From Rhynchopus euleeides (taxonomy: Eukaryota; Euglenozoa; Diplonemea; Diplonemida; Diplonemidae), in contig OY723308.1 of the NCBI GenBank assembly GCA_963210315.1, positions 1,364,001 to 1,428,000 of the forward strand: a stretch of 64,000 bases of DNA. The letters are read 5' to 3'. This document shows, piece after piece, positions 1 through 11,600 of the stretch (within the stretch, counting starts at the first letter, position 1; every line of letters starts with the position of its first letter). Made by a program: the position numbers and the translations under genes. A model generated the notes under the pieces. It was not told the origin of the DNA. It did no database searches and worked only from the letters and a program-made list of their open reading frames with translations.

Positions 1-9
1 TAAATGCAT

Positions 10-124
10 GAAATATACATGTAAAATACATGTATATCAAGTAAAGATACATGTATAATAGTTGACATGCAAGTATTATACATGTATTTTTACTTGATAT
101 ACATGTATTTTACATGTATATTTC
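10..124. repeat. AT-rich near-perfect palindrome
   Basis: Arms 10-60 and 74-124 are reverse complements at about 50 of 51 positions, around a 13-base loop. The sequence is built from repeated TACATGTA-type words. Related TACATGTAT sequence reappears at 1491-1519 and just after 5220, so the later insertions probably landed inside a larger AT-rich element of which this is one end. Confidence 0.75.
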
Positions 125-147
125 AGGCATATACATGTATTATACAT

Positions 148-1132
148 CAGTCCTATTCGTGGTCATTTACCCCCCCCCCCCCCCTTTGGGTCGCCTGACC
201 GGAAATTTTGGGAAAAGGGGGGTAATATAAGGGGGGGGGTAAATTACGGGTCAAGGGGGGGGGGGTAAATTACCATGTTCTGGGGTGGCCGGTTTTTTTG
301 GTAGGCCACAGGGGGGTGAGGGCGCCCAGGGCCTGTGGGTGACCTACCCTGACCTCACCCAGGCCCTCGGGCACTTCGTTCGGTATGATTGGTCCTGTCA
401 CATGCGTGCGGTGGGGTGTGTGGTGCCTACCTCACGGCCAATTACCCTCCCCTGGCGGCAAAGGGGGGGTAAATTACCCCCCTTCTGACTGGGTAGTGGG
501 GGGGGTAACTGGGGGGTAATTTACCCCCCCTTCCAGGCAAAGGGGGGTATATGTGCCACCCCTTTGCCCAGGGAGGGGGTAAATTACCCCCCTGGCCCTC
601 CCCAGTCAAGGGGGGGTAAATTGCCCCCTCCCTTACTGGGGGGTAATTTACCCCCTTCTCTGGTGGTGGGTAGGGGGGTAAATTACCCCCCTCCCCAGTA
701 CAAGGGGGTAAATTTACCCCCCCCTACGGGTAAAGGGATGGCAACTACCCCTTTGGCCTGGGAGGGGGGTAAATTACCCCCCAGTAAGAGCGGGAAGAAA
801 TTACCCCCCCTTTGCTGGGGAGGGCCAGGGGGGTAATTTACCCCCTTAGCCTGGTGGGGGGTAAATTTACCCCCTCTGACCAGGTAGGGGGGGTAAATTA
901 CCCCCCTACCAGGCAAAGGGGGTGGTAAATTACCCCCCCACCACCCAGTGGAGGGGGTAAATTTACCCCCCGACCAGCCAAAAAATGGGTATTTTCCCCC
1001 CACCCCCCCAGCCAAAGGGGGGGGGGGGTAAATTACCAAGTTTCTGGGGCCTGAACCCAAAATTTCCGAAAAAGGGGGTAATATAAGGGGGGGGTAAATT
1101 TTGGGGGGGGTAAATTACCACGAATAGGACTG
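148..1132. mobile_element. Inverted-repeat element filled with TAAATTAC palindromes
   Basis: The ends are inverted repeats starting CAGTCCTATTCGTGGT on both sides, with one mismatch in about 19 bases. The interior is more than a dozen short palindromes of the form GGGGGGTAAATTACCCCCC separated by spacers, and encodes no protein. This looks like a MITE-like non-autonomous DNA element. The flanks themselves form an inverted ATTATACAT/ATGTATAAT pair, so the exact boundary and target duplication are unresolved. Confidence 0.65.
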
Positions 1133-1160
1133 ATGTATAATAGTTGACATGCAAGTATTA

Positions 1161-1489
1161 CCGTATACGTAAATATTATGGAACGTAAATATTATGGAAC
1201 GGGCCCATTTTTGCCTGGTCCGTTCCATAATATTTACGTTCCAAAATATTTACAGGGCCAGTTGGGGACTCGGTGGTGAGGATGGCTTGCCTCAGGAATC
1301 GCGCGAAAAGTGCACGAGTAGGCCCCGTCAGGGACTCTGTATGCCGTCCGATCACCTGGCCCAAGTCCCCGAGTCGCAGAAAGCCCTGTAAATATTATGG
1401 AACGAAAAAAATCTGGAACGCCAACCCACCAGCGTTCCAAAATATTTACGTTCCATAATATTTACGTTCCAAAATATTTACGTATACGG
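1161..1489. mobile_element. TA-flanked MITE, CCGTATACG termini
   Basis: The outer 40 or so bases at each end are inverted repeats with one mismatch, starting CCGTATACGTAAATATT. A TA dinucleotide flanks each end. The same flanking sequence without the insert is present at about 53-91, where GCAAGTAT-TA-TACATGTAT is uninterrupted. That gives an empty site and a TA target duplication, as expected of Tc1/mariner-type or other TA-targeting transposition. There is no coding capacity. Confidence 0.8.
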
Positions 1490-1615
1490 TATACATGTAT
1501 AATACATGTATATACTTGTAGTTATCACGGATGACGTACGAATCGTAATATCGTATCATATCGTAAATACGATATGTATCGTATTTTTTAAGGCGATATC
1601 GCAATATATCGCAAT

Positions 1616-1748
1616 GGAGGATTCTTCATATTCCTGGATTTCCCGAATTTCCTGGATTTCCCCCGGCCCCTTAGGCGATTTCAGGGCGGACAGGGCGGAC
1701 ATATCCGGACCGGAAATCCGGGTGTCCGGATGTCCGGGTCCAATTTTG

Positions 1749-1783
<35 letters not shown>

Positions 1784-3028
1784 ACATTTCCAGAAATGTC
1801 CGCCCCGGACAGGGCGGACATTTTCTGGTGTCCGGATGTCCGGGCGGACATGTCCGGACCCGGAAATTCGGGAAATCCAATTTTGACCCCCCCCCCCCCC
1901 GGACATGTCCGGCCAGGACCTCAATAGTTTGATTTTTGGTCCAGAAAATAGTTTGAAAATTTTTGAAATCTGGGTGCCCAAAAAAAATTCCTAAGACCGG
2001 CGATTTGTAGGGGGACCCTTTCGAATTTTTTTTTGGGGAAGGGTAAATTGAACGTTTTTGGCCAAATGAAGCCACTGCGACCATTCCCGGGCCTCGGAAA
2101 TCAGATTTTGGCCCCTCAAATGCGGTACCGGTCCGGACAAAAAACCGAAAAAATCGTGAAAAATGGCCCATTTTCCCCAGCCAAAAATGGGCCAAAAATG
2201 CCCCCCGGACACCCCCAGAGACATGTCCTAATCCGGGGTGCCAGTAGGGGGGACCTTTCGAATTTCTTTTCGAGGAGAGGTCAATTGAACGTTTTTGGAC
2301 ATCTGAGGCCACTGCGACCATTCCCAGGCCTCGGAAATGAGATTTTTGGCCCTCAAATGGGGTACCGGTCCCCACGAAATTACGAAAAAATCATGAAAAT
2401 CGAAAGGTCCCACGCACCAAATTCTGCCCAAAAATCGTCAAAAATGGACATGTCATACGCAGCAAGGGGGCAAACCACTCCCCAATGCTCAATGATTCCA
2501 CGGCAAGCCAGATTTTCTGATCAATTGGTTTGTTTGAGCATGTTCCTGGCCCTTGTTTGGAAAGTAGATGACCCCTGGCTGGAGAGGACGGTTGTGCTCG
2601 ACCGGACGGAGAGAGAACCTTCTCCATAACCACCTCCACTCCACAATGCCACAAGTGGCAGGAAGGCCGGGTGTTACAGGCCTCAACCAGGGTTCCAAGG
2701 CTCTCCACTTCCTGGCTGCGTCAGGGATCACCGGGTACAGCGAGCAGGATTCCCTGTCCTGACACCCCAGCATGTACCACCGGAAGAACCCGAAACAGCA
2801 GCCGCCCCTCATGGGGGTTGCAAGAGGCACGGAAATCGTTCAAATCGGACCAAGTCCGAAAATCCGGCACTTTCTTGGGTACAAATTGCGGTCCGAAATT
2901 TTCCGATTTTTTGAAAAAAGGCTAATTCTGTAAGGGGGACCTTTTCGAATTTTTTTTTCGGGCACTTTTTCCACAAGGAAATGTCCGCCCTGTCCGCTAC
3001 TGTCCACTACCGATTTCAAGGATCCTCC
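1616..3028. mobile_element. Non-autonomous element D, uninterrupted copy
   Basis: The ends are short inverted repeats GGAGGATTC / GGATCCTCC, flanked by the 3-bp direct repeat AAT. A nearly identical copy in inverse orientation spans 50870-55696, which defines the boundaries. Inside are a GTCCGGACA-rich segment with a C run of about 30 bases near 1750-1780, and two tandem versions of a 200-bp unit (about 2010-2220 and 2252-2440). No credible ORF is shared by both copies. The 3-bp duplication is compatible with CACTA or PIF/Harbinger type elements; the family is unknown. Confidence 0.8.
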
Positions 3029-3171
3029 AATATATCGTATTTATATCGTGTTTAGTCAGCTTTGATATCGTATGCGATATGCCCATATCGCACTATTACT
3101 ACAGGCTTCTGAGGGAGGCAATGGGATGGCTAGGTGGCCACATGAGACAACACCACAAGGATGGGATACGG

Positions 3172-5095
3172 CTAAGTGGTGGTACGCCCCAAGACGTCCC
3201 GCCACCTCTCTTCCGACGCCTCCAGCACTTCATCAGCAATCACCTCCTGGGCAACTGCTTCCGGGTCCATCACCTCCATGAGTTTAAAGAACTCTCTTGA
3301 GGAAAACGTGTCCCACAGCTCTTTGAGAAGTTGTTGTTCCTCGTTGGTGACGTGTTGGATGCTCTTCCATACTTCCCCCACGACAAAGCAGGACTTCTGA
3401 TCGCTGGGGGGGTTGCTTATCCAGAGGAAGAACTGTAGGAGGCTCTGTGCATCGTCTGGATCTCCGAGAGCATGTCCCCCCACCCATCCCCTCCGATCAA
3501 ATGTGCTAACTCTCGGACACTTTGCGGTTTGTTGCAAGCAGGTCGGTCCGGGGTGCCACATGCTCAACGACGTGAAACAGCGCTGACCACCTCGTTTCTG
3601 AGGTGGTGCGCGGCGCCTGTGAGAAGAAGGTCACGAACTGGATGGCGAGGGGGAAGCGCTTCGTGTAGAAGTCTTTGCAACATTTGTTGGCGTGATGCCC
3701 CAAACACCACACCGACAGACGCCCTGTGAGCTTGATGAGGCGCTGGTTTGTCGCGCATCTGTCCATGTTGACAGACGCGATCGTAAACGAGTAGTCGCAT
3801 TCGAGCCGCTGCAGCACATCTTCAAGCATCACTGCGTCAGGGCTCACCCCAGCCTGAACACCTCAACGCACACCAGCAGCGGTTGTTGCCCAACATATGC
3901 AGTCACAGCGAGGTACGAGGTGTGGATCGATGCTGCTGTAGTTCCGTCGATGCCAATAGGCACGGTGCGACCTTTGAGAGCATCTTTCAGCGCCTTCAGA
4001 AGTGCATCCGTGTGGCTGCTGTGTTTCTGCAAGAGGGCGCGTCCGCTGGGCATGTTCGGGTACAGGTGTTTCCGAATCGCCAACACCACAAGCTCCGCCT
4101 GGCTGGCCGTGGTATTGCCGACGCAAAGTGAATACGACAGGTCACTCACGAATTCCGGTGCTGGATTGGCTCCGTGCGCCTTCTGCTGCCCCCCTTGCCT
4201 GTCGCCGTATCTTGTCTTCACCGCCCGACTGCTTCTTCTTCTGGCGCTCGACCGCATGGGCGGGTGATGGCGAGTTTTGATCCGGAAAAAGGGGTGCTAA
4301 AAAAAATTGCGAGCACCTCATGCAATGCACGCGTATATCCGCAACAACATTCGTTCTGATCGATACGCTTTGCAATGTGCGGTGTGAGTGGACAACGAGG
4401 AAGTCGTACAGACTTCGTTGTGCAGGGATGGTAGTCTGCACGTACTCCGTCTTCACTCACGACCATGTCGCACTCCTGGTGTTGTGCCGTTTCCCACTTG
4501 CCATGGTACACCAAATGGTACATGCACACTCGACAGGTGCACAGCACAGGGGTTTAGGGGGCGGAGCCCCCCAGCCGCCGGAGGCCACGGTAGCGAACAT
4601 CTGGCCTTCTCCTTCGCGTTCTGGGACTCTTTGGATCAATTGCGGTTCGTAGTGGGGCACGAACCCAGGGACGCTCGTTGTTGGGAAGTTGTGCAGGTCG
4701 ATGAGTGGGAAACTGTCTGAAACCTGTGAAAAATTCCACCCCCAAAAAAATGCCGAAACTCGCCGTCGGGTTTTCGGGGGAAAAATACAAATGGAGAATT
4801 TCGCCCCCAAACTCGCCATCGGGAGAACACTGGGGTTTGCGGGTTTGCAGAGACGCGACATCCTTGACGGCGTACACGTCTTTGGCATCGCCTTGCAGCT
4901 TATCATGACGTGTTTTCGCTGTCACGTAGCTCACTCGCGCCCCTGCTTTCTGCTTCGCCAGCTGCTCTTTGAGAGCCTTTGGCTTCGGAGTGGGTGACTC
5001 ATCTGGGGTGGTGGTGGTAGTCTCGCCGCCCCTCGTTGGTGTGCTGGGTGCCTTTTTCCCCGGTGCCCACCCCGTGTGGCCATGCATCATCCTAA
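3172..5095 (-). pseudogene. hAT-like transposase remnant (copy 1)
   Basis: Reading right to left, the coding remains fall in at least three frames, with shifts near 3845 and between 3506 and 3567. The N-terminal part (about 4560-5095) is further broken by a GC-rich hairpin repeat. Recognisable pieces are a GIDGTTAASIHTSYLAV block (first acidic residue of the RNase H fold), a SVNMDRCATN block (second acidic residue), WCLGHHANKCC, and SETRWSALFHVVEHV. The order and spacing match the intact transposase at 52351-54945. No start codon is assignable and it cannot be functional as it stands. Confidence 0.7.
4561..4602. repeat. Dispersed GC-rich hairpin repeat R
   Basis: The core contains GGGGCGGAGCCCCCC and GCCGCCGGAGGC, two overlapping self-complementary words, followed by CACGGTAGCGAACATCTG. 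It is the first of five copies in this window; the others are at 23208-23275, 23358-23416, 40896-40955 and 41067-41123. Here it interrupts the decayed transposase, so it inserted after or during the decay of that gene. Confidence 0.75.
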
Positions 5096-5220
5096 ATGAT
5101 TCGTAATATCGCATAATATCGTATTTTATATCGTAATCGTATACGATATAATGCGATATAAAATACGATATGCACGATTCGTATTTCACCATTACGATTC
5201 GTACGTCATCCGTGAGTTAT

Positions 5221-6309
5221 ACATGTAAAATTTACAAGATCCCACCGTGTTCTCGATTCCCCCCCCCCCCCCCCCCCCCGTACTTTTGGTTTGTTCTGCA
5301 TGAGGCACACATGGGTTTCCTGTTTCTGGACCACCGCTCGCTGTGTGTTTTCCCCAGTCAGGTGCCTCCTTCCAGAAGGCGCTGGGAGTGCTCTTCTGGA
5401 ATCCGGAAAGACGCTTCCATTTCGTTGTATTTTGCGGGGGAGATGTGCGCAGCATCCCCATGGGGGAGGCCAGCGCTTTTTTTGGGCAGTAAAAAAGATG
5501 TTTATCCTCCCCCACAGCAACTGCTGCGGGAGTTTCCTCCTTTCGGCAGGAATTGGAGCGGGGGGAAGGGGAAGGCGGCGCTCCATCAAAGGACAACATC
5601 CCTGTACGTTTAATCACAATATTCACAAAACAAACACGTGGTGCTGTCGAATCCTCTCTCCCGTATCTCGCAAAAAACATGGCGGTCCGCTGAATGCCGC
5701 GTTGGTGTTTATGCGGTAAGGGGAAGGGCTAGGTGGTTGCCTTTCACAAACAGGGCCTGAGGCACTCTCGCGCCTTGCCAAAAAAAAGGCCGGCACACAC
5801 ACATACATTGATACTGTATTTCCTTGGGTGTCAATTTTTTGTGTTCATGCACTCAAAAGAGCTCGTTTCTGTCTCTCTCTCGTTCATCCTGTCATTTATT
5901 TTCTTTATGAACTATCCCACTCCCAAGTCGGGCAGTTCGATCCTTTAACATTACGATTTCACACCCTGGGCGCTGAGCGGGAACCGGGCTCTGAGCTACT
6001 CGGTAGAGAGAGTTGAGTTTGATGTCACTGCTGAGGGTTTCCGGATACATTTGGGGGCTCCCCGCGGGCTGAGGTCAGGCTGGCGACCCAGGTTTTCAGG
6101 GTGACACCAGGATTTCCTCGAAATTTTGGGTGACCCCCACCCCCTGGTCGGGCACCCTACCAGGGGGGGGGGGGTCACGAGGGGGGGTATGGGGGGGGGG
6201 GGGGTACCCCCCCTACCCGACCCCCCTCCCGACTCGGGATGGGGGGGGGGGTCAGGAGGTACTTTCACCCAATTGATGTTCCCCAGTAATAGGTGTAAAT
6301 GGGCACCCC
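5221..6309. other. Non-coding, low-complexity interval
   Basis: There is no credible gene. The interval has a C run near 5260-5280, homopurine and homopyrimidine patches, and a dense cluster of G runs at 6160-6255. ORFs here have the composition of the runs and no recognisable domains. Confidence 0.6.
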
Positions 6310-7330
6310 ATGGCCAAAATGACCCCATCGCGATCCGCACAGATTCCAAACGTTCAAAAGAACGGGTTTTTGGAAAATCCGAGGGGGGGGGTCCCGCTGG
6401 GTGGGTAGGTGGGGTGTAGTGGACTGGCTGCCTCCCAGCCACCTTCTCCCACGACCAGTCCCTGAACCAGACCCGTGTTTCATGGGTGATACTTGGCTCA
6501 CACACCATCAAAGTGACCCCACTGTGATCCGCACAAATTCCAAACGTTCAAAAGAAAGGGGTTTTGGAATACCCGAGGAGGGGGTCCCGCTGGGTGGGGT
6601 GGGGTGTCATGGTGTGTGTCACCCAGTCACCCTTCACCCATAACCAGCCCCTGAACCAGACCGCTTTTTCATGGGTGAAGCTGGGCACCTAGACCCACAG
6701 TGTGACCCCACTACGATCCGCAAAAGTTTCAAACGTTCAAAAGAACGGGGTTTTGGAACACTCGTGGAGGGGGTCCCGCTGGGTGGGTGGGCTGGCTGAC
6801 TCTCGGCCCCCCTCTCGGCCGTGTGGCTACCTCAGTCACTTTCTCTTCGGACCAGCCCCTGAACCAGAGTCACATTTCATGGACGATGTTTGTCCCATAG
6901 ACCTATAAAATGACCCACTACGATCCGCAAAAGTTTCAAACGTTCAAAAGAACGGGGTTTTGGAACACCTGAGGAGGGGGTCCCGCTGGGTGGGTGGCTG
7001 GGTGGGGTGGCATGGTGTGTTACTCCCAGTCACCTTCACCCATGACCAGCCCCTGAACCAGAGCCACATTTCATGGACAAAGCTTGTCACCTAGACCTAC
7101 AAAGTGACCCCACTACGATGCGCACAGATTCCAAATATTCAAAAGAACGGGGTTTCGGAACACCCGAGGAGGGGGTCCCGCTGGGTGGGTGGGCTGGCTG
7201 ACTCTCGGCCTCCCATCACAGTCTCCTATGACCAGCCCCTGAACTAGACCCACATTTCATGGGTGAAGCTTGGCACCTAGACCCACAGTGTGACCCCACT
7301 ACGATCCGCACAGAGCCCAAAGAGTGCAAT
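6310..7330. repeat. Tandem satellite, period about 190-207 bp
   Basis: The block TGACCCCACTACGATCCGCA followed by CAAACGTTCAAAAGAACGGG recurs near 6318, 6511, 6700, 6907, 7099 and, cut short, 7279. Each unit continues with GAGGGGGTCCCGCTGGGTGG and an ACCAGCCCCTGAACCAGA block. Unit lengths vary from about 181 to 207. A lone diverged monomer occurs near 25180-25255, inside another element, so this family is both tandem and dispersed. Confidence 0.85.
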
Positions 7331-7898
7331 GGAAGGGGTCAATCGCGATTCCGCGAGTCGAAGATTCCGCACTTTTGGGTCACTTTCAGGTGATGTCAGG
7401 TCCCTGGAGTGACTGCAGATAGCCCATTTTCAGGGTGGGAGCCCTACTCGTACGTCACCCAGATTCAGCCCAAACCCGTGCACCCAGGGTGCACGGTCGC
7501 CGGGAGCGCGCGGGCACCCGGAAACAGGTCGCATTTGCGCGCGCTGCCTGCACCCTGCACGCCAGCCCCCAAAAAAATGCAAAGAAAATAGTCATTTGTA
7601 TTGTTACGTTATCCTCCCCACTCCTCCTCCTCCCGAATCGCCACCTCACCCCCCCTTCACCACATGACAAACCATTTTGAGTTGGGGTTTTTGCCCCTCT
7701 TTTTGCCCCCCTCTCCCCCCTCCCTCCCTCTCCTTCGAAAGCACGGACACAATTTGCTGAAGAGTAAAGGATTTTCCGTTACATTGTTTTAGACACAGCC
7801 GTACCTGCTCTCCTACACACCCCCGCCCCCTCCCCCCCCCCCCCCCCCAGTGATGTGCTATACGACGTATATCCGGATCTTGAACGTATATATACGTA

Positions 7899-8613
7899 CC
7901 GTCACTCAAGTTTTGTTGGTGGGGTAATATATTGGTGGGGTAAATATGTTGGTGGGGTACTAATTTGGTGGATTTGGGGCTCTGAAAAAAGTTGGTGGGT
8001 TATTACCCCACCAACATAATTACCCCTGGGGCGCATTGTACTTGGCGATTTTTTCTGGCACCTGGGATTTGGAGCCCCCTGCCCACCCACCCCGACTGCG
8101 CGTACGCATGTGCGTACGCCGTCCGCACTTTCTGAAACCGCGCTGCGTACGCGTACGCAGAAATTGCGTACGGCTGGTATTCCAGGTCTCTCAGCACACA
8201 GTAGGCCACCCAGTAGGCTGAGCCCTGGCCTTTGCTCTTGCCTTTCACAGACGGTTCCTTCGCGCACAAGTGCAACAGGTACGATTACCTACTCGAAGGC
8301 TCGAAGGCTGCTGAGGTTGACGACCGATTTGGTGTGCGGACATGGCCGTCTCTTGTACTACATAGACTGCCGTTTGCAGGCGCCGCACGCCCACGCGTAC
8401 GCCGTATGCATTTTCTGGAAAACGTAGCCATCAGCCGGGCCCCTTAGGCGTTCGCCACGAAAACGGTAGTCAGCGATGCGCATTGGGGTAATAAATTGGT
8501 GGGGTAGATTTGTTGGTGGGGTAAATATGTTGGTGGGGTACTAATTTGGTGGATTTGGGGGTTCTGGAAGAAGTTGGTGGGTTATTACCCCACCAACATT
8601 ACTTGAGTGACGG
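7899..8613. mobile_element. TA-flanked MITE, CCGTCACTC termini
   Basis: The terminal inverted repeats read CCGTCACTCAAGT and continue with TGTTGGTGGGGTAAT on both sides, flanked by TA. Subterminal GGTGGGGTAATA repeats occur near both ends (7916-8020 and 8482-8600), each pair able to fold on itself. The centre contains several CGTACGC words. There is no coding capacity. Confidence 0.75.
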
Positions 8614-8643
8614 TATATATACATGGCGTATATATACGTATAT

Positions 8644-11600
8644 CATGAATCTGCCCCGTTAACGGGTAACCGGTATTACCGGGTATTACCGGAAACCCGG
8701 TAATCGGCCTCCATTACCGGGTATTACCGGGTCAAAAACGGGTATTACCGGGTAAAATCGGGGGTATTACCGGGTCCGGTAATACCCGTTTTCGTATTAC
8801 CGGGGATTTTCCGTGGGGATTTCCTTGGTCCAGGGATGGTTCGTGGGGTGTCGCAGTGAATCAACTGCAGGGTTCTGGTGATCTTCCGTCTGGCAGTCCA
8901 AGGGAAGGTGCGCGGGGGGAATGTCAGGTGTTAAGTGACCCCCCTGCGTTATTCTGAAGGCCAGCCTCTGCAGCCCCTCCTGGCCCACCCCTCACAGGGG
9001 CGGCCCTGGGAACACTGGGAGTGGGAACGGCTGGGGAACACCCACGTTCAGTACAACCAAGATCTATGAGGCAGGCTTTGCGGCATGGCGGTGGGGGGCT
9101 GTGTTGGCGTGGCGTGCCCCGATGATTACACAAACAAAGGTCGAGATAATGAGCCCAGGCCCTGATTCCAACACCTGTTCGTTCAACCAAGATCTATGAG
9201 GGACACACCCCTGGCTGTGCCTGTGTCCTCCGTGTGTTGCCTCCTCTCCCCCCCTCTTCAATGCACTTCATGGCCTCGTCCGCTTCCACGGACGCAGAGC
9301 GTGTCGTCACACAACAGGCCGTCCACGAGGCTAAGTTCTTTGAAGCATGCATCATGACTTGTCCCGACTCGAACCAAGCTGATGATTTATCAGAGGGACC
9401 AGTAGCCAAGCAAGATGACAAGAAGCAGGCGCAACTCGTGCATATATTGAGGGCCTGGTCGAATCCACGTTTTGCTGGGACTTCTCTGGATTGCATCATG
9501 GGGTCGCTCAAATACCTTGCCGCACCAGCCCGGATCTTAGCTGCAGGTCCGGTACAGAGTGCCAGGTGCTCTTGTCAAGGGTGTCGCCAGAGAGGCTTCA
9601 CATGGGAATGGGCGTCTTGTTGTGGAGCGTATCACAGAGAATTTCTCAAAATGGAAACGTGTCGACACCACAACTCCAGAACCAGCTCTTCCCGTCCACC
9701 TGCCCAAACCAGCCGTTGTCTGGGAGTCGTAAGGCCACCACGTGGGTCGACTGCAGGCTGGTTAGCTTCCGCTCATCATACACGGGGCGGATACTCAGCG
9801 TCCCGAAGGCAGGTGCGATTATCCACCTTGGCTCGGGGGCAGTCCAGTGGCGAGCCCGTGTTGAAGCCACCCCAGCAAATATAGCAAGTCCGCTCACCGT
9901 ACTGTGACCTGCTGTGGCAGGAACCACAAGCCCGGCCACGCCAAGAAGCATCTCTCGGTACCATAATGCTCGTTGGCTGCTCGCAGGTAAGTGTTGCGAC
10001 AAGCACCCAGCCAGCAGAGCGATGTGACCGAATAACGGAGCTGGCGTGACCAAGCACTCGAGCCTGGGGTAAGAGAAGATGGCTTCCCTGAACGAAGGAT
10101 CGATCATTGAAAACGAGGAGCCCTTCGCTCTGTGCCACTGTGTGCCCAACTGTGCCACTTTGCAGCCAGTTTGGTGACGCACCGTTTCTGCATTTCTGAG
10201 CCAAGGTCCTTAAATGATGGAAGCTACGGGAACAGTGCCTCTCTGATGGAACCTTCATTGGTTCAGAATGTGCCTGCCCCAAGACCCTGTTGGCCCAGGC
10301 AGTCACTGCCCCCCAATGGAATGGGGCTCGCAGACTTTGGGAGAGGAAGGTGGTCCTATGATCACGCCTGTCATAGTGTCATAACGGCCGTCATGGAGGG
10401 AGTGGATTTTCTGAGAATTCACTACCTCAGTTCCCGCTACCGAAATATAAAAACGGCCGTTTTCATGTTTTGTTGGCGAAAAAACGGCCGTTTTTTTCCC
10501 CCTCCTATTTTCCTTTGGAGATTCGCCTCCTGCTTACCGTACCGAGCTGAGGAAACACACTTGACAACTCCCTGTTGCCTGCACATGACATTGGGCACTG
10601 CGATTCTCTGTCGACTGTACAAAGAAAAATGGCTTCCGCCCTGCCTGTCGCTCGACAAGCAGCAGACACCCGAGAGCAGAGAGGAGTGTAGCAGCCCGGT
10701 TCGCCCCCGGGTTGTCCCAGAAATCCAGCACACCCTCGGAACGTGGTGGCCTAGTCGTAGATCACCCAGGCCCTGCTCGTGACCTCCCCGAAACAGAGGG
10801 GAGGTGGCACCGGAGTTCTGACACCCCTACGACTCATGCGGCCGTACGCGCTCGGGCACAGACGGCGGACCGCAAACCAGAAGGACTTCCCTGATTCCGT
10901 GCCGTCCCACCTTCTGCGCATGCGGTCGCCAGCCCAGGCCAGCTCCCCTGCCAGGGGCACTGGGGGGTCGTACTTCCCCACCTCAGACACTTTCTCGATG
11001 ACATTCTCAATGTCGGTGTACACTGCGTCGACAGGGGCACGCCGTTGGGCACACCCAGCTGCGCATCGCAGTACTTCTGGAGCAGCGATGCGAGGGGTGC
11101 CGTCAGGCGGACGGCGGCCTGCAGGTGGGACTCGAGCCCAGCGATTTCGTGGGCATCTCTGCCAACCGCAGAAGCGACGCACACGTAGCAGGGCCGCTGT
11201 CCTGCAGCGGGCCCGGAAGATTGTATAAATGCCCGGGGACGTGGTGCAAGGTGCAGATCCACTCAAGCGGTGCAGGTAGTGTGTGTCGGAGAGAAGCGGG
11301 ATCGCACGGCCGGTGGTGCCGTCTTGCTCGCCTGCTTCTCCCTCTCAGCTGCGTCAGAGATGTGGCACAGCACATCCTTCAGCGCCAGTGCGGTCGTGAA
11401 CCCATCCAGCTGGTGCTGCATATTGCCCGGGATGATCGCCCGTGCCTTCGGGAATAAATCAGCGAAGGCGGTGTCCTTCTCATCCGGGGTGCTGTCGCCG
11501 AGATCAAGGGAAAGCTCTGTCGGAAGAGCCCTGATGCCAGTGAGCGACACCCACCTCTGCCTGCACGGTCATCCACGACACACGTGCCTAGATTGGCCGC

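Larger units (their letters stand above)
1526..5214. mobile_element. Decayed hAT-like DNA transposon, copy 1
   Basis: Both ends carry the terminal inverted repeat CACGGATGACGTACGAATCG. The element is bounded by the 6-bp direct repeat AGTTAT (1520-1525 and 5215-5220). It holds a broken transposase on the - strand (about 3172-5095) and a nested non-autonomous element (1616-3028). Subterminal regions are rich in CGTAATATCG-like words. Its transposase resembles the intact one at 52351-54945. Confidence 0.8.

Noticed and set aside
564..1060. Open frames on both strands within the palindrome-rich element
   Set aside because: They are translations of the TAAATTACCCCC repeats and mirror each other on both strands.
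2480..2840. Open frames shared by both D element copies
   Set aside because: They carry different stops in the two copies and show no domain; conservation follows from overall near-identity of the copies.
5925..5955. TTCGATCC word as a tRNA T-loop
   Set aside because: No flanking 5-bp stem, acceptor stem or anticodon arm can be paired.
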